In this document: positions 57,017 through 64,000 of the stretch, one piece after another
Position numbering within the stretch: position 1 is the first letter of the stretch
Layout: each line of letters begins with the position of its first letter
NCBI GenBank assembly: GCA_900319635.1
Contig: ONPF01000003.1
Location: forward strand, 124,001-188,000
From: an uncultured Eubacteriales bacterium
Lineage (GTDB): Bacteria; Bacillota; Clostridia; Oscillospirales; Oscillospiraceae
DNA length: 64,000 nt
Reading direction: 5' to 3'
The notes under the pieces: generated by a model
What the model saw: only the letters and a program-made list of their open reading frames with translations
What the model was told of the DNA's origin: nothing
Databases searched by the model: none
Program-made: the position numbers and the translations under genes

Positions 57017-58189
57017 TTATCTCATAAAACTTTGTATGATCGACAGAGAGTCCTCAGGCTTCTCGACCTGAAAATAAAAATGATATGGATAAATCGTTGC
57101 ATCATTCATTGTGCTATTTAGGAATCTCCAGATCGCGAAGGCACAAAACAGATAAGGCCCATAGTTTCGGATCAAATACAAGGTTTGGGTTTCCAAATAC
57201 TGGCGCTTTGCCTGCACGTTCTCGAATACCAGAGGGATAAACACGATGGAGAACTGAAAGTAATAATCCGCAAGCCGCTCGAAAATGTTTCCGTATGCCG
57301 CAAAGGTCTGCAGCACCGTTGCGATACCCATCAAAGCCAGCAACGAGCAGTATACCCGATCGGAGGGGTGGGGCGGACGGATGACCAGCGCGGCTACAAT
57401 AATTACCAGCATCACGATAACTTTGTTCATAAAGAACCGTGTATCTGTTGTTACCGCGTGGCCGGAATCCTCGCCATAGTACGCATCGGCCATAAATTCC
57501 ACAATGCGGTCGCGGAACAGAAAGACCAGCGCCAATAACAAGGACAGCAGGAAGATATAGTTTCGGCCCAGCTTCATATTGCCGATCCAGTACGCCGGAA
57601 GAAAAACCAAAGAAGGATAATGGAAAATGGATGCAAGGACGAGCAAGATCAGAAATTTTACGGGTCTCCGGTCAACGATGGCGTCGAAGGAATACAGAAT
57701 AAAAGTCATGGCAACGCTCTGCTTCAGAGCGTTGAAATGGAACGTAAAGTACAACAGCCCCAAAAAATACAGGACAGATTGCAGAGGAGCCGGCGAGTAT
57801 TTTTTGACTAAATGGGCGTTGGCAAGGATCACGAAAAAGGAGATCAGCGTGATAAATACTTGATAGTCTCCATCGGTCAGATCATAGACGAGCTTCATCA
57901 CATATGGTAATCCGGCGTTCTTATCATCTCTTCCCGTCTGCGCTTCCAGATCCTGAACCCAGTCAAAAGGCCCGCCCAGATCGCTCCATTCCTTGCCCTC
58001 CATGCGCTGAAACTGATGCAAATACGAGGATGAAGAGTCGTTCCCAATGCTATACGCGTCTCGCAAACCGAGCACACAGAACAGGAGTATGGCGGAGATC
58101 AATATGAATTTGTAGTTTCCGTTTCGCTGGCCACGCATAAACAGACCGCATAGCAAAATCAGCACAACCAGCCAATGATAGACGCTCAA
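57017..58189 (-). CDS. EpsG-family polysaccharide polymerase-like membrane protein
   Basis: A 390-residue integral membrane protein with ten or more hydrophobic helices. It has the EpsG pattern GLRDAYSIGNDSSSSYLHQF after the second helix and NALKQSVAMTFILYS in the middle, the region with conserved charged residues, plus FHYPSLVFLPAY. EpsG-like proteins are taken as Wzy-type polymerases. Starts at TTG with GGAG seven bases upstream; the upstream stop overlaps it (TTGA). Its presence with Wzm/Wzt is notable because Wzy polymerases normally go with flippases. Confidence 0.8.
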   Translation of the reverse strand: MSVYHWLVVLILLCGLFMRGQRNGNYKFILISAILLFCVLGLRDAYSIGNDSSSSYLHQFQRMEGKEWSDLGGPFDWVQDLEAQTGRDDKNAGLPYVMKLVYDLTDGDYQVFITLISFFVILANAHLVKKYSPAPLQSVLYFLGLLYFTFHFNALKQSVAMTFILYSFDAIVDRRPVKFLILLVLASIFHYPSLVFLPAYWIGNMKLGRNYIFLLSLLLALVFLFRDRIVEFMADAYYGEDSGHAVTTDTRFFMNKVIVMLVIIVAALVIRPPHPSDRVYCSLLALMGIATVLQTFAAYGNIFERLADYYFQFSIVFIPLVFENVQAKRQYLETQTLYLIRNYGPYLFCAFAIWRFLNSTMNDATIYPYHFYFQVEKPEDSLSIIQSFMR

Positions 58190-59301
58190 TGTGATTCTCC
58201 TGTCAATTCTTCAAAGAAATCTTCCGTTTTCCTAGTAAGCTGTTCCGCAGAGAAATCCCGTCCTCGGGTGATTGCGTTCTCTGAAAACTTATTCCGGAGT
58301 TCGCGCTCAGTCAGCATACGCTTCATGCCCTGATAAAACGCTTCATCGTCATTCTCAACGATCAACCCATATTCTGAGTCTCCAAGCAGCTCGCGCATAC
58401 CGGAGACGTCAGTTGTCACGATGGGCTTTCCGAGGATAAGGCCCTCGGTCATGAAGGTACTGTAGCCCTCATAGATTGAGGAACATGCCAGCAGATCCGC
58501 TTCGCGCATGAAAGGGTAGGGGTTTTCGATATAGCCCGGCATCCAGACGGAATCCTGCAGGCCATTTTCTGCTACATACTGTTCCAGCATCGGACGTTCT
58601 GAACCCTCGCCGAGGATCCACAGATCATGCTGTAGCCCTTCATCCAGCAGACGCTTGTGTGCCTGCAACAGACGCATGAAATTTTTGGGGGCGGAAAACC
58701 GGCCAGCGGTAAGCACGGTGAATCTCCGCTTTTTTACACCGTCCGGGAGCGGCAATGTTGCCTTCTCGCGGATTGCCGCATCGTCTATGACATTGTACAA
58801 AACCGTGGAGTTAAAGCGGCCTTCAAACAGTTCGTCAAAGCTCTCCTTTACATTCTGCGAAACACAGACGATCCGGTCGAATTTTGCGTACCAGGCTGCG
58901 GTCTTGGCGGCGAATGCCTGCGGATCACCGACCGCTTTTGTAAGATCGCAATGAACCCAAGCGAGCTTTTTCGCCTTTTTGTTCGTGGAGGCGGACAGCA
59001 CCTTCGTCGGCCCCATCTCCAGATAGGCGCACTCAATATCATAGTCGTCCTTGATGTGCAGCCGGTAGGCCAGGCCACTCTCTGCTTCTACCCGATAGCG
59101 CAGGTGATTGGCCTTGCTCTCGGTGGAGTACATGGACTTGTAGCGGATACCGGATACCAGATATTTGGAGGCGTCGCAGGGCCAGACCGTCTGCACCGTG
59201 ACGTCAAACTTCGTCTGATCCATATGGTTGACGAGGTCGATCATTACCTTCTCAGCGCCGCCGGCTTTTAGAGTCTCGATAAAAAACAGGATTTTGATCA
59301 T
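58186..59301 (-). CDS. Glycosyltransferase family 4 protein
   Basis: A 371-residue GT-B retaining transferase. Opening MIKILFFIETLKAGGAEKVMIDLVNHM is the standard acceptor-domain glycine loop. The donor domain has TAGRFSAPKNFMRLLQAH, ILGEGSERPMLEQY, and the EX7E motif EGYSTFMTE followed by GKPIVTTDVSGMREL. Coupled at both ends by four-base overlaps. Sugar unknown. Confidence 0.9.
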   Translation of the reverse strand: MIKILFFIETLKAGGAEKVMIDLVNHMDQTKFDVTVQTVWPCDASKYLVSGIRYKSMYSTESKANHLRYRVEAESGLAYRLHIKDDYDIECAYLEMGPTKVLSASTNKKAKKLAWVHCDLTKAVGDPQAFAAKTAAWYAKFDRIVCVSQNVKESFDELFEGRFNSTVLYNVIDDAAIREKATLPLPDGVKKRRFTVLTAGRFSAPKNFMRLLQAHKRLLDEGLQHDLWILGEGSERPMLEQYVAENGLQDSVWMPGYIENPYPFMREADLLACSSIYEGYSTFMTEGLILGKPIVTTDVSGMRELLGDSEYGLIVENDDEAFYQGMKRMLTERELRNKFSENAITRGRDFSAEQLTRKTEDFFEELTGESH

Positions 59302-60455
59302 TTGCTCATGCTCTCTAAGTATAGATTACAGATCTTGTTTGCAAAAACTTTGGAATCAAAGCCGTATTTCTCAATGGCGTCCACAACAACGGATTTCTTT
59401 GCCCTACCTTTTTTTACGGCTCTTTCGATTGCGTCTGCCCATGCGGAAGCGCCGTCATTAAGATTCAGCCAGTCCACTGTTCCAAGACCAAAATCCACCT
59501 CGTGTGAATAGGTATCCGCCGTCACGCAGGGAAGACCGGACGCCTGCGCCTCGATGAGCACAAGGGGCATGCCCTCATAGAGCGAGGGCAGCAGAAACGC
59601 GGCAGATTTGCGCATGAGGACGTCGATATCCTTGCGGACGCCGAGCAGCAGCATGTGCTCTCCCAACCCGTATTCCTTGATCTTCGCTGCAACGGCATTT
59701 TCATAATCGCCGCCCATATTTCCGGCGCAAAGGATTCGTATCCGTTTCCCGCGTGCCTTCAGTTCTTTGGCGATCTCCACCGTAAACAGCTGATTCTTCA
59801 CCGGCGTGAACCGGCCGACTTGCAGAACGTTGATCCAGCCGTCATCACAGAATTCACCGGACTCCTGCTGATCATATTTCTCAATGAACTTGGAAGTATC
59901 AACCGAATTGAACACCAAGTGATAGTTGGGCTTTTTCGTGACTTTTTCGCCGTAGAGGAACTTTCCGGCCAGCGTGGAGCAGGCAATAAAGTTTGTGGCG
60001 TTCCACTGGATCAGCCGCTGCATCACATGGTTATATACCCGTCGCTTCAAACCTTTTTTCGCCTTGGGATTATCGCCCTCCATCCAGTTGTGCGCATGGA
60101 CGAAACGGTGATGCACCCCGGCAAGGCGCGCGGTCAGCAACACCATCCCGCTGTGAAAAAGCTCATGAGAATGGACAATGTCATATTGTCCCTCCCGCAT
60201 AACGCGATAGATCTCCCGACAATATCTTAGAAAATGCTTGCCACCCGTCCCGCGGATGTGAATACAGCGGGAATTGAGACTTTCTATCTCGTCCTGATAA
60301 AACGGATGCTCTGCCGTTGTCGTAAAGTCAAACTGAAACGTACTTTTATCTGCTTGACGAAGAAGGTGCATCAATTGGTTCTCAATGCCCCCGACGTTCA
60401 TAGCGCCTGTCAGAATCAGGACTTTTATTTTTGGCTCTTCATGTCTCGTTTGCAT
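59298..60455 (-). CDS. Glycosyltransferase family 4 protein, EpsF-like
   Basis: A 385-residue sugar transferase similar in style to EpsF/CapM proteins: VLILTGAMNVGGIENQLMHLLR at the start, HSHELFHSGMVLLTARLAGVHHRFVHAHN for the acceptor side, QVGRFTPVKNQ and EGMPLVLIEAQASGLP with the EX7E motif in the donor domain. GAGGG lies seven bases before the ATG. It begins 92 bp after the next upstream gene, and I saw no promoter in that gap. Confidence 0.9.
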   Translation of the reverse strand: MQTRHEEPKIKVLILTGAMNVGGIENQLMHLLRQADKSTFQFDFTTTAEHPFYQDEIESLNSRCIHIRGTGGKHFLRYCREIYRVMREGQYDIVHSHELFHSGMVLLTARLAGVHHRFVHAHNWMEGDNPKAKKGLKRRVYNHVMQRLIQWNATNFIACSTLAGKFLYGEKVTKKPNYHLVFNSVDTSKFIEKYDQQESGEFCDDGWINVLQVGRFTPVKNQLFTVEIAKELKARGKRIRILCAGNMGGDYENAVAAKIKEYGLGEHMLLLGVRKDIDVLMRKSAAFLLPSLYEGMPLVLIEAQASGLPCVTADTYSHEVDFGLGTVDWLNLNDGASAWADAIERAVKKGRAKKSVVVDAIEKYGFDSKVFANKICNLYLESMSK

Positions 60456-60547
60456 GAGAAAACCCTCAATTCCGGTTATGTACCATATTCCTTTTCCGTG
60501 TTGCCGATCAAAAGCGCTGATTGATAACCGGTAACATCAATATGACA

Positions 60548-61426
60548 TCAACAATCTTTCTTGCTCCAGTAGCGGAGAAGAAGTCTTCCGGCTGGTGCGC
60601 AAAGGAGTGCCAGCCAGGGAGATCGGCATTCTCGAATCAAGTCTTTGAATGGGATACCGGCACATTTCCCGTAACAATTATACAACAATCCGTTTTTTAT
60701 ACGATCCTTTGCGAAGTTGCTTCGATCCATACGAAGATCGGAGGTAAACATGCCGCCGTGGGGATTCTGAAGGCGGAGCTTCCTTCCGGATTTTGTTAAG
60801 CCGCCCTCCAGATATTCGCAGATATAGATCACAGAGTTGATATACACACATTTGTGCGTAAAGCTGACGCGATCCCAAAGAGCGCTTTCCGCAAGAAAGC
60901 GTTCTCGCTCAAACACGGGAAACGGGTATTTCTTGAAAAGCTCCGTACGGATCACTTCGCAGCAATCGGAGCTTGCGTATCGAATCCGCCGATAGTGCAT
61001 GATTTCCACAGGAACCTGATAATCAGCAACGCCGCAGAGGGGGTGTGTTACATCAGTGCCTTTCAGGAACGTGACGATTCCAACCTGCGGATCCTTTTCA
61101 TATTTCTCCCAAGCGAATGAAACCTCTTTTACAGCGGTTTCAGTCAAATAATCGTCGCTGTCCAAGATCAAGACATATTTCCCGTGGATAAATTCATGCG
61201 CTGCGTTGAGAGCGGTATGCTTCCCGCCGTTGGTTTTCTTTTTATAAATAATGGGAAAATGATCGGATGAAAAGGTTGAAACAACTTCAGTGGTGCTGTC
61301 TGTGCTGCCGTCATCCACAATGATCCATTCAAAATCGAAGCTCGTCTGTTTTTGGAGGGATTTATAGCAGCGAGAAAGGCATGCTGCACGATTAAACGTG
61401 GGAGTAATGATCGATAGCATAATCAT
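60548..61426 (-). CDS. Glycosyltransferase family 2 protein
   Basis: A 292-residue GT-A transferase. LSIITPTFNRAACLSRCYKSL opens the nucleotide-binding fold, WIIVDDGSTDST holds the first conserved aspartates, GKHTALNAA the ribose contact, and LILDSDDYL the DxD-type metal site. The C-terminal third is basic. Start at 61426 from the GGAG site; the eight-codon longer frame overlaps the upstream gene. Acceptor and donor are unknown. Confidence 0.88.
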   Translation of the reverse strand: MIMLSIITPTFNRAACLSRCYKSLQKQTSFDFEWIIVDDGSTDSTTEVVSTFSSDHFPIIYKKKTNGGKHTALNAAHEFIHGKYVLILDSDDYLTETAVKEVSFAWEKYEKDPQVGIVTFLKGTDVTHPLCGVADYQVPVEIMHYRRIRYASSDCCEVIRTELFKKYPFPVFERERFLAESALWDRVSFTHKCVYINSVIYICEYLEGGLTKSGRKLRLQNPHGGMFTSDLRMDRSNFAKDRIKNGLLYNCYGKCAGIPFKDLIRECRSPWLALLCAPAGRLLLRYWSKKDC

Positions 61427-61449
61427 ACCGGTACACTCCTTGCGAGTCA

Positions 61450-62556
61450 TTACTTCTGCCAGTGATTCAAATAGAATTCCTGCAGCTCGGTGGCGTTTTC
61501 CCAGATATCAAATCCGTTTGACTTTATTTGAAAAGAAGTGTCGTACCTTTCGATTTGGGCAACGCTCAGAATTTGCTCTGCCCAGCGCTCAACGCCAGCT
61601 TCCAATGGGAGAAAGGTCACCAAGCCCTGCGTTTTCTCACATTCCCGAGGAATACGGTCGGAGACGACGCACGGAAGACCGGCGGCTTGCGCCTCTACCG
61701 CGACAATCCCAAGCCCCTCAAAGAGCGAAGGAAAGGCAAATACATCCATAGCCTGCATCAGGGCGTTAACATCAGAACGAATCCCCACGAAAATAATGCG
61801 ATCAGACAAGTCAAGAGCCTCTACCTTGTCACGGATTGCTTGCTCCAGATCGCCCTGCCCCACCAATAGTAACTTGCTTTCAGGACGCAGTTTCACCAGC
61901 TCGGAAAAGATGTCTACCAGAAAAACATGGTTTTTGATGGGATGAAATCGACCAACATGCCCAAGTAACAGGGTGCTTTGATCTACGCCGAGCGCATCAC
62001 GATACTTTTCTCTGATTACCGGATTGAATGCAAAGGCGTTCGTATCTATGGCATTGTTCAGAACAGCATAATCATGCCCTCCAAACATCCAACGCCCGGC
62101 ATCTTCTCCGCATGCGTAAAGATGAGTTGCATATTTTGGAATACACCGTTTGTAAAGCAGTTTTATCGGGTATTTTGCGCTTTTGGCCTCATTGCTGCTA
62201 TGTGCATGAGCAATGCGGACAGGGACACCGTTCTTTTTTGCATATTGAAGAGGGATACCGGACATGCAGTCTAAATGAACATGTACGATCCGATACTCCG
62301 GGTGTTCTGCGAAAAAACGATCCAGAGCCTTGCGATATCCGGGACTCAAAGGATTCAACCGGGGCAAACGGTGGATCTTCCCGCCTAATTCCATAATCTC
62401 TCGGTCATAATCCGTCACAGCGTCCCGATGCTCCAAAAAATCAAACTGAACCAAGCTGCGGTCAATGTGGCGGTCATAGTTCATCAGCATGGTTTCGAGC
62501 CCGCCGCGAGTCATTTGCGTGACAACCTGAAGAACACGAATCGGCTTTTCAGACAT
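61450..62556 (-). CDS. Glycosyltransferase family 4 protein
   Basis: A 368-residue GT-B transferase: RVLQVVTQMTRGGLETMLMNY (acceptor loop), HVHLDCMSGIPLQYAKKNGVPVRIAHAHS, LGHVGRFHPIKNHVFLVDIF, LLLVGQGDLEQAI, and EGLGIVAVEAQAAGLPCV with the EX7E motif. The ATG at 62556 lies ten bases after AAGGGG; one three codons earlier is too close to it. Overlaps the upstream gene by eight bases. Confidence 0.9.
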   Translation of the reverse strand: MSEKPIRVLQVVTQMTRGGLETMLMNYDRHIDRSLVQFDFLEHRDAVTDYDREIMELGGKIHRLPRLNPLSPGYRKALDRFFAEHPEYRIVHVHLDCMSGIPLQYAKKNGVPVRIAHAHSSNEAKSAKYPIKLLYKRCIPKYATHLYACGEDAGRWMFGGHDYAVLNNAIDTNAFAFNPVIREKYRDALGVDQSTLLLGHVGRFHPIKNHVFLVDIFSELVKLRPESKLLLVGQGDLEQAIRDKVEALDLSDRIIFVGIRSDVNALMQAMDVFAFPSLFEGLGIVAVEAQAAGLPCVVSDRIPRECEKTQGLVTFLPLEAGVERWAEQILSVAQIERYDTSFQIKSNGFDIWENATELQEFYLNHWQK

Positions 62557-63685
62557 TTTCGTCATGCCCCTTTTGTGTTGATGTACTATATAGTTCTAAA
62601 ATCTGCCGCACGATCTTTGCCTCATCAAATTCCTGGAGTGCTTCAGCATCGTTTCGTTCCGGTTTTTTTTCGACTGCTTTTCGGATCCCCTCCGCCATGG
62701 CTTCGTCATCATTCAGCTTTACAAGCGCGCCGAAGCCGCTCTGCTTTACCACGTCAGCATTTCCGCGGACGTCGGTGGCGATGATGTATCGTCCGCTGGC
62801 GGCGGCCTCGATCAAATTCATGGGCAGACCCTCCTGGCGGCTGGAGGAAATCACACAGTCGCACGCGGCCAGGAGCCTGTCAATATCCCGCCGGTAACCC
62901 ATGAGCTGCACCATGCCGGAGATCCCAAGTTGATCGCACAGCTTTTCGTATTCCTCTTTCAGGATCGGCTGCCCGGGCAGCAGCGCAAGCAGGTTCGGGC
63001 ATTCGTCCTTGATGCGGGCCATAGCACGGAAAATCATCGGCTGATTCTTGCGGTAGGAGAGATCAGCCGCGCAGAGCATTACAAACTGCTCCGGCTTGAT
63101 GCCCAGCGCTTCGCGCGCCGCCCGCTTCTCTTCTTCCGACGCCACATGGAACTTGGTCAGATCCACGCCCACGCCGTTGACCTTGACCACCTTGCCGGCT
63201 TTGAAATGCTTCCTGGCCAGGTCATAGTCCTCCTGGTTGATCGTGATGAGTACGTCCGTGTCCTTCGCAAGGAGCTTCTCCACCGGGTAGAACATCGCCC
63301 AATACTTTTTCGGCGCGCCCTTGTAGAAGTGGAAACCGTGGGCGGTGTAGAACACCTTGGTTCCGCGCTTGCGGGCGTCTCGGGCGGCGATCCGCGTCAT
63401 GACGCCCCCGACAGGGGTATGACAGTGAATGATGACATAGTTGCCTTCGTCGATGATCTTTTTGAGGATCTTGCAGGCCTTGATGTTTTGCGGACTGTAG
63501 GGACTGCGCTCAAATGGCACCTCAAACACCTTGTCCAGCATCGAAAGGTCAAGCCCCGGCTTATCGTCCGAATTGTCATGATAGGCCGCATGGACTTCGT
63601 GCCCCGCCGCCTTCAAGGCATTGATCACCGGAACATGAAATTGCCCGATATGAGAACGCACCGTTGCGCAGTACAGAATCTTCAT
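62549..63685 (-). CDS. Glycosyltransferase family 4 protein, first gene of the operon
   Basis: A 378-residue GT-B transferase, GC-rich like the core genome. MKILYCATVRSHIGQFHVPVINAL, IHCHTPVGGVMTRIAARDARKRGTKVFYTAHGFHFYKGAP (the HGFHFY segment is typical of CapM/EpsD-like enzymes), CAADLSYRKNQPMIFRAMARI, and QEGLPMNLIEAAASGRYIIATDVRG with EX7E. EpsD-like proteins often add the second sugar. First gene after the promoter at 63769. Confidence 0.9.
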   Translation of the reverse strand: MKILYCATVRSHIGQFHVPVINALKAAGHEVHAAYHDNSDDKPGLDLSMLDKVFEVPFERSPYSPQNIKACKILKKIIDEGNYVIIHCHTPVGGVMTRIAARDARKRGTKVFYTAHGFHFYKGAPKKYWAMFYPVEKLLAKDTDVLITINQEDYDLARKHFKAGKVVKVNGVGVDLTKFHVASEEEKRAAREALGIKPEQFVMLCAADLSYRKNQPMIFRAMARIKDECPNLLALLPGQPILKEEYEKLCDQLGISGMVQLMGYRRDIDRLLAACDCVISSSRQEGLPMNLIEAAASGRYIIATDVRGNADVVKQSGFGALVKLNDDEAMAEGIRKAVEKKPERNDAEALQEFDEAKIVRQILELYSTSTQKGHDENV

Positions 63686-63768
63686 TTCACTCGTTTCCGT
63701 TTCTATGTAGTAGAGCCCGCTTGCGGCTGAAAGAAGTCAATTGATCGATTCGCAAATTCAATCAGTTT

Positions 63769-63797
63769 ATTTTACTACAAAACAACTCTTAAAACAA
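63769..63797 (-). promoter_or_regulatory. Promoter of the minus-strand glycan operon
   Basis: Minus-strand TTGTTT (63792-63797), 17-bp spacer, TAAAAT (63769-63774), 84 bp before the first gene. Probably drives the genes down to 46209, about 17 kb. Confidence 0.62.
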
Positions 63798-63854
63798 TAG
63801 CTGTTTTCATAAAAAGGCTATTTATCTTCTATGCACATGGCGCTGCCTTTTCCC

Positions 63855-63883
63855 TTGCGAAAAGCGACGTCCTGTGCTATCAT
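63855..63883 (+). promoter_or_regulatory. Promoter of the divergent dehydratase gene
   Basis: TTGCGA (63855-63860), 17-bp spacer with extended TGC, TATCAT (63878-63883), 39 bp before the start codon. Back to back with the promoter at 63769. Confidence 0.62.
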
Positions 63884-63921
63884 TTACTATAGACAATTAT
63901 GAATTGAGAAAGGCGATTATC

Positions 63922-64000
63922 ATGTCAGAAGCATCTTTTTCCGGCAAAACACTCCTTATCACCGGGGGAACGGGCTCTTTCGGCAACGCGGTGCTGAACC
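63922..64000 (+). CDS. Nucleotide-sugar 4,6-dehydratase/epimerase, 3'-truncated
   Basis: Only the first 26 codons are in the window. After MSEASFSGK comes LLITGGTGSFGNAVL, the NAD-binding loop of short-chain dehydrogenases in the form typical of CapE/WbjB/PseB-like UDP-GlcNAc 4,6-dehydratases. AAGG lies upstream of the ATG. Placed divergently at the head of the glycan locus, it would supply a deoxy-amino sugar precursor. The exact enzyme cannot be fixed from this length. Confidence 0.7.
   Translation, partial: MSEASFSGKTLLITGGTGSFGNAVLN

Overview
The window looks like a chromosomal segment of a GC-rich anaerobic gut Firmicute of the Clostridia, probably Oscillospiraceae or a relative. The evidence is strong Shine-Dalgarno sites, ClpP-like TepA, a Na+-pumping decarboxylase operon, an Lsa/CplR-type ABC-F protein, BspA-like and InlB-repeat surface proteins and a dockerin. 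No rRNA, tRNA, CRISPR array, transposase or phage gene was seen. The assignment is inferred from gene content only.

1-11.2 kb is mostly housekeeping: a 5'-truncated M18 aminopeptidase, a small membrane protein, tepA, an rluA-like/prmA pair, a Na/Pi cotransporter with a PhoU-like tail, a tRNA-dihydrouridine synthase, a large coiled-coil membrane protein, a guanylate-kinase-like protein with an altered P-loop, and an ABC-F ribosome-protection gene. The ABC-F gene sits behind a six-codon leader peptide and a textbook terminator/antiterminator. 11.3-20.4 kb holds a 950-residue sortase-type surface protein, a lysoplasmalogenase, a small redox group (nitroreductase and flavodoxin-like) and a complete oadA-oadG-biotin carrier-oadB operon with its own promoter and terminator.

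20.6-26.9 kb is one very large secreted LRR/dockerin gene. It is split by a frameshift where one tandem unit is exactly 49 nt shorter than its neighbour, and its acidic linker is partly built from intergenic-type repeats read in frame. 27.2-30.9 kb is serC-serA-DUF1015 on the minus strand. It is preceded by a tandem glycine riboswitch whose second aptamer overlaps a strong intrinsic terminator.

31.0-39.4 kb is the most unusual region. An HPr-kinase-like P-loop protein, a PqqD-like protein, an acidic membrane-anchored peptide and a nucleotidyltransferase are followed by a 1702-residue secreted InlB-repeat protein and an unrecognised 97-residue protein. An MsbA-like ABC exporter follows behind three 24-bp tandem repeats. 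Kinase, PqqD and nucleotidyltransferase genes are known from phosphorylated lasso-peptide clusters, but no lasso cyclase or leader peptidase is present, so this may be an undescribed peptide or surface-protein modification system.

39.6-46.1 kb continues with an exopolysaccharide control operon: a CpsB-like PHP phosphatase, a membrane-anchored Ig-like protein and two paralogous Wzz/BY-kinase fusions. From 46.2 to 63.7 kb a long minus-strand operon makes and exports the glycan: seven or more GT4 and two GT2 glycosyltransferases, a sugar N-formyltransferase, a UDP-sugar dehydrogenase, an EpsG-like polymerase, and Wzm/Wzt with a carbohydrate-binding tail. Base composition changes inside wzt and inside a neighbouring glycosyltransferase gene, and an orphan Wzt tail lies downstream, which points to modular replacement. 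A divergent nucleotide-sugar dehydratase gene starts at the right edge.
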